A stretch of 7,758 nt of DNA. Origin: Caulobacteraceae bacterium. Lineage in GTDB: Bacteria > Pseudomonadota > Alphaproteobacteria > Caulobacterales > Caulobacteraceae. The position numbers were made by a program, and so were the translations under genes. Shown one piece after another: positions 1-7,131 of the stretch. The notes below the pieces were generated by a model that had not been told where the DNA came from, ran no database searches, and saw only the letters and a list, made by a program, of their open reading frames with translations. Location: the NCBI GenBank assembly GCA_004144935.1, contig SDZP01000155.1, forward strand, positions 1 to 7,758, read 5' to 3'. How positions within the stretch are numbered: the first letter of the stretch is position 1; each line of letters starts with the position of its first letter.

Positions 1-1156
1 GTTCGAGGTTGGCTCGGATGATCTGCAGGAGGTTGTTGAAGTCGTGGGCGACGCCGCCGGTCAGCTGTCCGACCGCCTCCATCCGCTGCGAGCCGCGCAG
101 CCGCTTCTCCTGGGCCTCGCGTTCGGTGACATCGCGGGCCGAGCCGACGATGCGCTCGATGCGGCCGGACTCGCCGCGCACGGGCACCAGAACCGATTCC
201 CAGATTCGCGTGACCCCGCCGGGAAACGGCAGTTCGTCGCGCGTCGACAGCGGCGCGCCCTTGTCGACCACCCGCTGGTAATAGGCGCTCAGCGCCCGCG
301 CCGCCGGAGCCGGCGCCAGCTGTTCGACAGTCTTGCCGCGCATGAAGCTGGCCTTCAGGCCCGTCGCCGCCTCAAGGGCAGGATTGAGGTCCTCCAGGGT
401 GAACCGGCCGTCCTCCAGCACCCCGATGACGAAGACATAGTCGGCGGTGTTGGCGAACACCGCCATGTAGAGCGCCAGGCTGTCGCGCTGGCCATGCTGG
501 GCCGCGTCGCGGTCTGCCAGGGCCTGGAGCAGCTGCTGGTTGGCGCGGCCGAGGCCGAAGATGGCCCAGGCGAGGCCCCCCAGCGCCACCGCCGCGAAGA
601 TCAGGCCTATCAGGAAGCTCAGCGACTCCTCGGCGTCGGCCCGCTTCTGGCGCTCGACCAGCAGCGCCTTCTCCCGGGCGATCAACTGGGCGACCAGCAC
701 CCGGATACGGTCCATCTGCAGCTTCCCGCGGCCGCTTTCGTCCAGCGCCTCGGCGCCCGCCCGGTCGCCTTGGCGCACCAGCAGGTTGGTCCGCTCGATG
801 ATCGCCATCCGCAGGCTGAGCGCCCGCTCGATCTCCGCCACAAGGGTCGTCTGGCCGGGGCTGTCGGCGACCAGAGTGCGCAACCGGGCGCCCTCCTCCG
901 GCAGACGGTCGACGGCGGAGAGGTAGGGCTGGAGATAGGTCTCGTCGCGGGTCAGCATGTAGCCCCGCTGACCGGTCTCCGCGTCCTGCACCAGGGAGAA
1001 CAGGCCCCGGGCGGTGTCCAGCACCTCGAACGTATGGCGCTCCCAGCGCCGGCTCTCGCGAAGGGCGGTCACGTGGTTGAAGGCCATGTAGGCCGTCAGC
1101 GCGGCCAGCACGACCACCAGCACGATCGGAATCAGCAGAACCCGGTTCCGAATCAC
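1..1156 (-). CDS. CHASE3/PAS sensor histidine kinase, N-terminal 385 codons (3' end beyond window)
   Basis: This is an inner-membrane two-component sensor kinase, seen only to its phosphoacceptor region. From the GTG at 1156 the order is: transmembrane helix at residues 6-26; periplasmic CHASE3-like domain at about 35-175, with the signature DAETGQRGYMLTRDE at 58-72; second helix at about 181-203; PAS domain at about 227-345, ending in GSARDVTERE; and HisKA from about 356 with GGVAHDFNNLL, whose His371 is the expected phosphorylated residue. The HATPase domain, and any receiver domain, would lie beyond base 1. An in-frame TGA at 1199-1201 has no ATG, GTG or TTG between it and this GTG, so the GTG is the first possible start. 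The next ATG falls inside the first helix. Shine-Dalgarno pairing is poor. The ligand and partner regulator cannot be told; CHASE3 domains are predicted extracytoplasmic sensors of unknown signals. Domains were recognised by eye. Confidence 0.93.
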   Translation of the reverse strand, partial: MIRNRVLLIPIVLVVVLAALTAYMAFNHVTALRESRRWERHTFEVLDTARGLFSLVQDAETGQRGYMLTRDETYLQPYLSAVDRLPEEGARLRTLVADSPGQTTLVAEIERALSLRMAIIERTNLLVRQGDRAGAEALDESGRGKLQMDRIRVLVAQLIAREKALLVERQKRADAEESLSFLIGLIFAAVALGGLAWAIFGLGRANQQLLQALADRDAAQHGQRDSLALYMAVFANTADYVFVIGVLEDGRFTLEDLNPALEAATGLKASFMRGKTVEQLAPAPAARALSAYYQRVVDKGAPLSTRDELPFPGGVTRIWESVLVPVRGESGRIERIVGSARDVTEREAQEKRLRGSQRMEAVGQLTGGVAHDFNNLLQIIRANLE

Positions 1157-1182
1157 GCCTTGTCGCCCCGCCGCTTCGTCAT
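1153..1182 (-). other. Possible 9-codon leader ORF overlapping the kinase start
   Basis: An ATG at 1182 opens a short frame reading MTKRRGDKA. Its TGA stop overlaps the GTG of the kinase as GTGA, the four-base arrangement typical of translational coupling. A GGGA lies just before this ATG, while the kinase GTG has little ribosome-binding sequence of its own. The peptide is basic and would look natural as the cytoplasmic N-terminus ahead of the first membrane helix, so a one-base sequence error that split a longer N-terminus is an alternative. Chance is also possible because the frame is so short. Confidence 0.3.
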
Positions 1183-1274
1183 TCCCACGAGCCCAACCTC
1201 AGCCTGTGTCCGGGTTGAACGGCTATCAGGTCCGTCGTCTTTGCGACAGCCCCCGACCCGCAGTGAAAGACGCT

Positions 1275-1290
1275 TGCATCGGGCGATGCA
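1275..1290 (-). terminator. Weak hairpin downstream of tRNA-Gln
   Basis: A perfect 7-bp inverted repeat, TGCATCG and CGATGCA with two bases between, lies 27 bases past the tRNA-Gln CCA end. On the minus strand it is followed only by AAGCGTCTTTC, not a clean T run. It could help end the tRNA transcript or mark a processing point before the kinase gene. The thymine tract is too poor for a firm terminator call. Confidence 0.3.
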
Positions 1291-1317
1291 GGGCGGGCCG
1301 AGAAGACAGGAAGGAGA

Positions 1318-1391
1318 TGGCTGGGGAACTAGGACTCGAACCTAGAATGACGGTACCAAAAACCGCAGTGTTACCATTACACCATTCCCCA
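1318..1391 (-). tRNA. tRNA-Gln, anticodon TTG
   Basis: The minus strand folds into a full cloverleaf of 74 bases. The acceptor stem is TGGGGAA/TTCCCCA, the D stem GTGT/ACAC, the anticodon stem GCGGT/ACCGT (outer pair G-T), and the T arm CTAGG-TTCGAGT-CCTAG. The discriminator is G and the terminal CCA is encoded in the genome (1318-1320). The loop TTTTGGT puts TTG at positions 34-36 (window bases 1357-1359), which reads CAA and, by wobble, CAG glutamine codons. Base 37 is G, where E. coli tRNA-Gln has A. The gene stands alone on this strand, with its own promoter upstream and the kinase gene about 160 bases downstream. Confidence 0.97.
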
Positions 1392-1403
1392 GCAGGAACG
1401 GCG

Positions 1404-1422
1404 CGAGGCCCATGGGGCCTCG
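1404..1422 (-). other. Stable hairpin in the 5' leader of tRNA-Gln
   Basis: A perfect 8-bp stem (CGAGGCCC paired with GGGCCTCG) closes a three-base loop between the predicted tRNA-Gln start site and the mature tRNA 5' end, which is 12 bases away. It would form in the precursor leader that RNase P removes. It may shield the 5' end or help tRNA folding, but no specific role can be assigned from sequence alone. Confidence 0.45.
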
Positions 1423-1434
1423 GCAAGGTGGGGG

Positions 1435-1463
1435 GAGATAGCGCAGGCGCACCTCGGATGCAA
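1435..1463 (-). promoter_or_regulatory. Predicted promoter of tRNA-Gln
   Basis: On the minus strand TTGCAT (1463-1458) and TATCTC (1440-1435) are 17 bases apart, the ideal spacing for a housekeeping sigma factor. Transcription would begin near 1428, about 37 bases before the mature tRNA. Position and strand fit the only gene it could serve. Confidence 0.55.
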
Positions 1464-1480
1464 CGGGTGTATTTCACGTG

Positions 1481-1509
1481 TTGCGGCAGGTGAAGCGCTC
1501 CTCTATAAG
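1481..1509 (+). promoter_or_regulatory. Predicted promoter of tRNA-Pro
   Basis: TTGCGG (1481-1486) and TATAAG (1504-1509) are separated by exactly 17 bases and point toward tRNA-Pro. The start site would fall near 1516, leaving a leader of about 8 bases. This is the best sigma70-like match seen in the window. Its -35 box is back to back with that of the tRNA-Gln promoter. Confidence 0.65.
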
Positions 1510-1523
1510 CCCGCTCCTCAAGT

Positions 1524-1600
1524 CGGAGTGTGGCTCAGTCTGGTAGAGCACCGCGTTCGGGACGCGGGGGTCGCAGGTTCGAATCCTGCCACTCCGACCA
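1524..1600 (+). tRNA. tRNA-Pro, anticodon CGG
   Basis: A complete 77-base cloverleaf: acceptor CGGAGTG/CACTCCG, D stem GCTC/GAGC with loop AGTCTGGTA, anticodon stem CCGCG/CGCGG with loop TTCGGGA, variable loop GGGTC, T arm GCAGG-TTCGAAT-CCTGC, discriminator A and an encoded CCA (1598-1600). The anticodon CGG (1558-1560) reads the CCG proline codon, which is heavily used in GC-rich genomes. Acceptor bases and anticodon loop match the E. coli proK type. TTTTCCCC follows directly, but no clear hairpin terminator does. Confidence 0.97.
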
Positions 1601-1679
1601 TTTTCCCCAAATCCAGAAATTCCCCGCCCGGGGGCGCGCAAACGCCCGCAATGACGGCGGTTTGTTGCTTCGTCTTCAT

Positions 1680-1707
1680 TTGACCGCAACGCGTGACCAG
1701 TTAAGCG
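1680..1707 (+). promoter_or_regulatory. Weak candidate promoter for sppA
   Basis: The 162 bases between tRNA-Pro and sppA hold TTGACCG (1680-1686) followed after 13 bases by GTTAAGCG. The -35 box is good against the Caulobacter housekeeping form (TTGACGS, 10-14 bases, GCTANAWC), but the -10 box matches at few positions. Read-through from the tRNA-Pro promoter is an alternative source of sppA transcripts. Confidence 0.25.
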
Positions 1708-1762
1708 TGACGGTAACGTTCGAAGCCTGGCAGGGCCGGCGCTCCGAAGCTCGAGGATATCG

Positions 1763-3550
1763 ATGAAACAGTTTCTCCTGACCATCGCCGGCGTCTTCGT
1801 CGGGCTGGTGTTGTTCATGGTCATCATGCCGATGATCCTGATCTTCGGCATCGTCGGCCTGGCCCAGAAGAGCGCCGAGGGCCCGACGACGCCGTCGGCC
1901 GCCGTGCTGCAGCTGGACCTGCGCACCGGCCTCACCGACCAGGACCCGCAGAACCCCTTCGCCATATTCGGCGGCGGCGGTCATTCGGTGATCTCGGTGA
2001 TCGAGAAGCTGAAGGCCGCCGAGAAGGACGACAAGGTCAAGGGCGTCTTCGTCCGCCTGCCCGAGGGCGGCATGCCCCCGGCGGCGGCCGATGAACTGCG
2101 CCAGGCCTTCATCCGCTTCCGGGCCAGCGGCAAGCCGATGATGGCCCACAGCCAGGGCCTCTATCCGAGCGGCGCGGTGACTTCCACCTACATGCTCGCC
2201 GCCGCCACCGGCGATGTCTGGATGCAGCCCGGCGCCGCCTTCCAGGCCACCGGCATGGCCGTCGAGGACATGTTCTTCAAGCGGGCCTTCGACAAGTACG
2301 GCGTCAAGGCCGACTTCGAGCAGCGCAAGGAATACAAGAACGCCGTCAATCCCTACCTGCACGACGACTACACGCCCGCCCACAAGGAGGCGCAGCTGTC
2401 GTGGATGGGATCGATCTATCGCACCAGCCTGGTGAGCGCCGCGGCCGACCGCAAGCTGGCGCCGCAGGCCATGGTCGCCGCCATCGAGGGCGGGCCCTGG
2501 TCGGCTTCCCAGGCCCTGGACCGCAAGCTGATTGACCGCGTCGGCCAGGTGAAGGAAGCCTCCGACGCCCTGCTGGCCAAGGCCGGCAAAAACGCCAAGC
2601 TGATGGATTTCGAAGACTACACCGCCAAGGCTTCCGAAGGTTCGGGGCAGACCATCGCCGTGATCGGGGCCGAGGGTGCCATCATGACCGGCACCTCCGG
2701 CGGCGGCAGCCCGTTCGGCGGCGACACCACGGTCTGGTCGGACGACGTGGCCAAGGCCATCTATGACGCGGCTGAGGACAAGACCGTCAAGGCCATCGTC
2801 TTCCGCGTCTCCTCGCCCGGCGGGTCGGACACCGCGTCCGAGCAGATCCTGGCGGCCGTCAAGGCGGCCCGGGCGGCCGGCAAGCCGGTTGTGGTCAGCA
2901 TGGGGACCTATGCGGCCTCCGGCGGTTACTGGATCAGCTCGCAGGCCGATTCCATCGTCGCCCAGCCCACCACCCTGACCGGGTCGATCGGGGTCTACGG
3001 CGGCAAATTCGTCCTCGGCGACGCCCTGGGCCGGTTCGGGGTCGATGTCCGCGAGACCAGCGTCGGCGGCGACTATGCCGGCGCCTTCGGGACGCAGGCC
3101 GGATTCGACCAGGGCCAGAAGGCGGCCTTCGGCGGCTGGATGGACACCATCTACGAGGGCTTCGTGAAGCGGGTGGCCGAGGGCCGCAAGATGCCGGCAG
3201 AGAAGGTCCGCGAACTGGCCAAGGGCCGCGTCTGGACCGGCGCCCAGGCCCGTCAGCTGGGCCTGGTCGACCGCCTGGGCGGCTTCTACGACGCCGTCGA
3301 CGAGGCCAAGCGCCTCGCGGGCATCAAGGGCGATGTGAAGCTCAAGGTGATGGGCGGTCCGAAGTCGCCGTTCGAGGCGCTGGAACGCATGTTCGGCGTC
3401 AGCTCGGCCTCCCTGAAGACCTTGGCGGCCGCCGCCTGGATCTTCGGCGATCCCCGCGCCGAAGCGGTCATGGACCACATGGCCGAGACCCGCCTGCGCG
3501 AACGCGGCGCCACCGTGCTGAGCCCCCGCTACGACAGCCTGGCGCGCTAG
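1763..3550 (+). CDS. sppA: Signal peptide peptidase SppA, 67K type (peptidase family S49)
   Basis: Membrane-bound serine protease that cuts signal peptides after signal peptidase has released them; the active site faces the periplasm. The 595-residue length fits the double-domain 67K form, not the short 36K form. A single hydrophobic anchor covers about residues 4-34. The first S49 domain (about 95-260) carries EYKNAVNPYLHDDYTP, with Lys192 the expected general base. The second (about 296-520) carries MGTYAASGGYWIS, with Ser386 the expected nucleophile, then TLTGSIGVYGG. Both dyad residues, matching E. coli Lys209 and Ser409, are present, so the enzyme should be active. The start is supported by GAGGA at 1753-1757, five bases before the ATG. 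The C-terminal 65 residues lie beyond the recognisable protease domain. It is a single-gene unit: a tRNA is upstream, a hairpin follows the stop, and the next gene converges. Confidence 0.96.
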   Translation: MKQFLLTIAGVFVGLVLFMVIMPMILIFGIVGLAQKSAEGPTTPSAAVLQLDLRTGLTDQDPQNPFAIFGGGGHSVISVIEKLKAAEKDDKVKGVFVRLPEGGMPPAAADELRQAFIRFRASGKPMMAHSQGLYPSGAVTSTYMLAAATGDVWMQPGAAFQATGMAVEDMFFKRAFDKYGVKADFEQRKEYKNAVNPYLHDDYTPAHKEAQLSWMGSIYRTSLVSAAADRKLAPQAMVAAIEGGPWSASQALDRKLIDRVGQVKEASDALLAKAGKNAKLMDFEDYTAKASEGSGQTIAVIGAEGAIMTGTSGGGSPFGGDTTVWSDDVAKAIYDAAEDKTVKAIVFRVSSPGGSDTASEQILAAVKAARAAGKPVVVSMGTYAASGGYWISSQADSIVAQPTTLTGSIGVYGGKFVLGDALGRFGVDVRETSVGGDYAGAFGTQAGFDQGQKAAFGGWMDTIYEGFVKRVAEGRKMPAEKVRELAKGRVWTGAQARQLGLVDRLGGFYDAVDEAKRLAGIKGDVKLKVMGGPKSPFEALERMFGVSSASLKTLAAAAWIFGDPRAEAVMDHMAETRLRERGATVLSPRYDSLAR

Positions 3551-3569
3551 CCGCCGGCCTGTCCCCTGA

Positions 3570-3594
3570 CGGCGGCGGGGCCTGCCCGCCGCCG
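3570..3594 (+). terminator. GC-rich hairpin terminator after sppA
   Basis: A perfect 10-bp stem (CGGCGGCGGG with CCCGCCGCCG) and a five-base loop lies 20 bases after the sppA stop codon. It is followed by ATCTTCTGG, so the T tract is short. Placement strongly suggests a role in ending or protecting the sppA mRNA, though it is not a textbook intrinsic terminator. Confidence 0.6.
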
Positions 3595-4038
3595 ATCTTC
3601 TGGAATGGCGCCCGACCGCCTGTCGGCAGGCGTGATCCCAATCAGCCGACGCCCGCCGCCTGGTCGGAAGGCCTGGGAACAGGCCGGATACGCCCGCCGA
3701 CCGGGGTCAGGGCGTTATATCTGGACATACTCATCGACCTTGACGGCGGTCGGCAAGGCCCGACCATGGCCTACCGCCTGGCGTAGGCGCCCCTGCGCAA
3801 CATCTGCGCCTACATCCTCAAATCCCGATCCCACGTTAAAGCCCACGCAGCATCGGCTTTCGGCCCCCATCGGCATCCCTCGACCGTCGCTCGCCCTTTT
3901 CTCTAGGCGCCCGTCCGGGGGTACAAAGGATAGCCGCTTCGATAACCCGCGGGTCTCGCAGGGCGGACCTTTCGGACCGAGGTCGGCCATCCCCCGGTCC
4001 TGCAGGACTCAGCGGCCGCCGCCCGCCGGCGCCCAGAC
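3595..4038. other. Gene-free gap between two facing terminators; no convincing gene seen
   Basis: About 440 bases separate the hairpin after sppA from the terminator of the convergent receptor gene. Open frames exist on both strands, but they lack ribosome-binding sites and recognisable protein character, and one runs straight through the receptor terminator. Features that can be seen: two competing hairpins at 3769-3813, a direct repeat CATCGGC at 3851-3857 and 3868-3874, a 12-bp palindrome GTCCTGCAGGAC at 3997-4008, and a poor leftward promoter-like pair (TTGTAC and CTAGAG near 3930-3900). It could hold a small RNA or a decayed gene, but nothing here proves either. Confidence 0.5.
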
Positions 4039-4072
4039 AAAAAAAGGGGGCGGGCCCGAAAGCCCGCCCCCC
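4039..4072 (-). terminator. Strong intrinsic terminator of the TonB-dependent receptor gene
   Basis: On the minus strand a perfect 10-bp stem (GGGGGCGGGC with GCCCGCCCCC) with a six-base loop TTTCGG is followed directly by seven T residues. It starts 23 bases past the receptor stop codon. This is a classical Rho-independent terminator and shows that the receptor transcript ends here rather than running into sppA antisense. Confidence 0.92.
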
Positions 4073-4094
4073 AATTTTCAAGCCAGCGTGCTGA

Positions 4095-7000
4095 CTAGAA
4101 GCGCTTGCTGACGTTCAGGAACACGCTGCGGCCGCGGTACAGGTCGTAGTACTGCGTGGCGAAGGCGTAGGTCCCCAGACGGCCGTAGGTGTAGTTGCCA
4201 CGGTCGGGCGTGATCGGGTCCGACACGTTCGGCGCCTCTTCGCCGAAGATGTTGGCCACGCCGAGGGTCGCCCCCCAGGTGTCGCCGTCGTACTGGATGG
4301 CGAGGTCATGCCACCAGGTCGCTTCCGCGTGGTTCTTGAACTCGGCGACCGCACCGGTCGGGGTCGTGAAGTTGGACGCCGCCGTGTCGCTGCCGAATTG
4401 GTAGTTGTAGTTGCCCTGGTGGCCGACGAACCGCGAGGTCCAGCCGACGGTCCATTCGCCGACGCGGTAGCGCAGTTGGTTGCTACCCGTCACCGACGGT
4501 TCGCCGATGACGCCGTTGAAGTCGTCGACGCTGCCCGGGAACAGTTCCTGGGTGTCCTCGAGGGTCCAGGTGAACTGGGTGTCGAGGGTCAGGCGGCCGG
4601 GGCCGATGTCCTGGGTGTAGCGCACGGTCAGGTCAACACCGCGGTTCGACTGGCTGACGATGTTGCGGTAGCTGGCGTCGATCTCGGTGATGTTCCGGAA
4701 GGTGCTGGAATTCGGGTCGGTGTCGCGGGTGAACAGCGAGCAGAACGGGTCGTTCGGGAAGTTCGCCGACGAGTAGCAGCGACCGACCACGGCGGCGCCG
4801 TTGCTGGTCACCTGGTTGTCGACGAGGATGTCGAAGTAGTCGACCGCCACGTTCAGGTCGATGAAGTCCGGGGTCCAGATGATGCCCAGCGTCGAAGCCT
4901 TGGACTCTTCAGCCTTCAGGTTTTCGCCGCCACCAGTGACCAGGAAGGCAGAGCTGCCGAGCCCGGTGTAGTCTCCGGGGATGCCGGCGGCCAGACAGTT
5001 GGCCTTGATCTGGTCGCTGACGTTCTTCTGCGGGTCATTATAGTTGATGCAGGGGTCGACCGTGCCTTGCGACAGGAAGCCGCCCTGGTCGCCCAGGTTC
5101 AGTTCGAACAGCGCCGGGGCGCGGAACGAGGTGCCGATGGTGCCGCGGATCCGGAACTGGCTGTTGATGGTCCAGTTCAGGCTGGCGCGGTAGGTCGAGT
5201 TGGAGCCGTAGGTCTCATAGTCGGAATAACGGCCCGACAGGTTGAGGGTCAGGGCTTCGATGCCGGGAACGCCGCGAACCAGCGGAGCTTCCAGTTCGCC
5301 GTAAACTTCCCACAGGTTGTCTTCACCCTTGGTCACGCCGGCGGTGGCCAGGTTGTAGAAGTTGCCCGACTTCATGTCGGCGCCGGGTTGGTCGTCCAGT
5401 TCGTCGCGACGGTAGGAGACACCGAAGGCCGAGCCGAGCGGGCCGGCCGGCAGGTTGAACAGGTCGCCGGTCACCTGGAATTCGGCGATGAACTGCGTGT
5501 ATTCGGTGGAGCCATTCGAAGCCAGCCTCAGCCAGTCGTAGTCGTCGGCCGACCAGGTCCCGCGAGCGAGATAGTCGTTGGAAACCAGGGCCAGCGGACG
5601 GCAGCCGGCGGGCGAGCCCACCGGGCAGATGCCCGAGAAGTCGGAGGTCGCCCAGTCGCCGCCGATGCCGGCGAGCAGCTTTTCGGCGTTGATGCCGATC
5701 TGGGTGTAGTCACCTTCGTTCTTGGAGTAGGACATGTAGCCATCCCAGCTCCAGCTGCCGCCGAAGTCGCCGCGCAGGCCGCCGAGCAGGCGGTAGACGG
5801 TGACGTCCTGTTCGAAGCCGTAGGGCGACAGGACCAGGGCCTGCGGCGCGAACGCCTGGTTGTCCGGGCCGAGCGTCGAGACGCCGGCGCAGTTGAAGAC
5901 GTTGACCGAGCAGGGCGCTTCCGGCGCGATGATCGGGAACATCTGCTGGATGCTGTACTGCGAGGACTTGCGGTTGTGGAACAGGAACTCGCCGTAGGCT
6001 TCGGCGAAACCGAAGTCGTAGGCGCCGTCGGCGAACACGGTGAAGCGTTCGACCGGCGAGAAAATGTCGATATTTTCTTCCAGCGGGTGAACGGAGTTAC
6101 GCTCTTGCAGCTGGGCGAAGCGGTAGCCGGGGATCAGCGGGTCGATCGCCGAGGCGCCCCAACGGCCGGCCGGATCGGCGCCGAACGCCGGACCTTCGGT
6201 CGCGATGCTGGCGCGGCTGCCGCGGAAGGCGCCGGTCGACAGGTAGAGCGGGACATAGCCCCACAGGACGCCGGCCGGGCCGTAGCATTTGAACTTGCCG
6301 GTATCGACGTCGTACCAGTCGTTGCGCGCGCCGGTGTTCGGGTTGCGCAGGTAGGCCTGCTGACACATGAACTCGTCACGGTCGCCGGCCTTCAGGGCCT
6401 TCTGCTCGAAGTATTCGGCGCTGACCATGAAATGGCCCTTGTCGAACACCTTGCCGTAGGCCGCGCCGAAGCTGACCTGCTCGCCGCCACCGTCGATGGT
6501 GGCGTCGCCGGAGGCTTGCAGCAGCCAGCCGTCGAGATCGGTGCGGGTGATGACGTTGACCACGCCGGCGATGGCGTCGGAACCGTAGATGGACGAAGCG
6601 CCGTCCTTCAGGATTTCGTAACGCTGGATGGCGGTGCCGGGCAGCATGTTGAGGTCGACGGCGCCGACGGCGCCCTGGGTGCCGGCCGGGGGCAGGCGAC
6701 GGCCGTTCATCAGGACCAGGGTGCGGTTGTCACCCAGGCCGCGCAGCGAGACGGTGTTCACGCCGCCGCCGCCGTTGATGACGAAGCCGGTGAACTGGTT
6801 GTTGATCTGCGTCGAACCGGTCGCGACCGAGGAGTTCTGCAGGATCTGGGCGGGATCGATCAGACCCTCGAGGGTCGCCGAGTCGCTGGTGATGACCTGA
6901 ACGGGCGCGGCGGAGGTGAACTCGGTGCGCTTGATGCGCGAGCCGGTGACGACCAGCTCCTCAACCGTGCCTTCTTCCTCTTCGGCGGCCGGGGGCGGCG

Positions 7001-7097
7001 TGGTGGTGTCCTGAGCCCAGGAAACCGCCGGGGCGGCCACCATGGCCACGAACCCGGCCAGAACGGTGGTAGCGAGAAGTCGTTTACGATCCAGCAT
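4095..7097 (-). CDS. TonB-dependent outer-membrane receptor (1000 residues)
   Basis: Outer-membrane beta-barrel that imports a ligand using TonB-ExbBD energy. The ATG at 7097 gives a clean signal peptide (MLDRKRLL, hydrophobic core, cleavage after SWA at 26-28). An upstream in-frame start at 7160 would bury it behind 21 unlikely residues. An acidic and proline-rich linker follows, then a likely TonB box around EELVVTGSRI (46-54) and the plug domain (about 64-185), with SLRGLGDNRTLVLMNGRRL and ILKDGASSIYGSDAIAGVVN. The barrel fills about 220-1000 and includes SFRAPALFEL (657-666), typical of the Caulobacter/Xanthomonas receptor group. It ends in NVSKRF, a terminal Phe as needed for barrel assembly. 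Ten cysteines fall in five local pairs. Shine-Dalgarno sequence is weak (GGA before CCATT-ATG). Substrate is unknown; the divergent exported peptidase hints at peptides. No nearby exbB, tonB or sigma/anti-sigma genes are visible. Confidence 0.95.
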   Translation of the reverse strand: MLDRKRLLATTVLAGFVAMVAAPAVSWAQDTTTPPPAAEEEEGTVEELVVTGSRIKRTEFTSAAPVQVITSDSATLEGLIDPAQILQNSSVATGSTQINNQFTGFVINGGGGVNTVSLRGLGDNRTLVLMNGRRLPPAGTQGAVGAVDLNMLPGTAIQRYEILKDGASSIYGSDAIAGVVNVITRTDLDGWLLQASGDATIDGGGEQVSFGAAYGKVFDKGHFMVSAEYFEQKALKAGDRDEFMCQQAYLRNPNTGARNDWYDVDTGKFKCYGPAGVLWGYVPLYLSTGAFRGSRASIATEGPAFGADPAGRWGASAIDPLIPGYRFAQLQERNSVHPLEENIDIFSPVERFTVFADGAYDFGFAEAYGEFLFHNRKSSQYSIQQMFPIIAPEAPCSVNVFNCAGVSTLGPDNQAFAPQALVLSPYGFEQDVTVYRLLGGLRGDFGGSWSWDGYMSYSKNEGDYTQIGINAEKLLAGIGGDWATSDFSGICPVGSPAGCRPLALVSNDYLARGTWSADDYDWLRLASNGSTEYTQFIAEFQVTGDLFNLPAGPLGSAFGVSYRRDELDDQPGADMKSGNFYNLATAGVTKGEDNLWEVYGELEAPLVRGVPGIEALTLNLSGRYSDYETYGSNSTYRASLNWTINSQFRIRGTIGTSFRAPALFELNLGDQGGFLSQGTVDPCINYNDPQKNVSDQIKANCLAAGIPGDYTGLGSSAFLVTGGGENLKAEESKASTLGIIWTPDFIDLNVAVDYFDILVDNQVTSNGAAVVGRCYSSANFPNDPFCSLFTRDTDPNSSTFRNITEIDASYRNIVSQSNRGVDLTVRYTQDIGPGRLTLDTQFTWTLEDTQELFPGSVDDFNGVIGEPSVTGSNQLRYRVGEWTVGWTSRFVGHQGNYNYQFGSDTAASNFTTPTGAVAEFKNHAEATWWHDLAIQYDGDTWGATLGVANIFGEEAPNVSDPITPDRGNYTYGRLGTYAFATQYYDLYRGRSVFLNVSKRF

Positions 7098-7131
7098 AAT
7101 GGTCCAAAACCCCCATTGACATGAACTTGGG

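Noticed and set aside
44..1345. A 433-codon open frame on the plus strand, antisense to the kinase
   Set aside because: The minus strand gives a coherent TM-CHASE3-TM-PAS-HisKA protein, and this frame would also run into the tRNA-Gln gene.
1318..1600. tRNA genes as possible integration sites for a mobile element
   Set aside because: No duplicated tRNA 3' end, integrase or foreign-looking segment is visible next to either tRNA within the window.
1676..3478. A 600-codon open frame on the minus strand, antisense to sppA
   Set aside because: Low-complexity Gly/Ala/His/Asp-rich translation opposite a well-conserved SppA; it runs into the promoter region of sppA with no ribosome site or family resemblance.
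3715..3990. A 91-codon minus-strand frame in the gap
   Set aside because: No Shine-Dalgarno sequence, no recognisable motif, and it starts downstream of the receptor terminator with no good promoter; a chance frame is more likely.
3997..4008. Twelve-base palindrome GTCCTGCAGGAC
   Set aside because: It has no neighbouring promoter or gene start to act on, and short GC-rich palindromes occur often by chance.
3605..4111. A 168-codon plus-strand frame in the gap after sppA
   Set aside because: It reads through the receptor terminator into the end of the receptor gene, has no ribosome-binding site, and its sequence is Pro/Arg/Ser-rich without domain features.
4308..7124. A 938-codon open frame on the plus strand, antisense to the receptor
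   Set aside because: Its translation is rich in Ala, Gly, Val, Arg and Asp with no domain sense, and it exactly shadows a clear TonB-dependent receptor. It is a by-product of GC-biased codon use.
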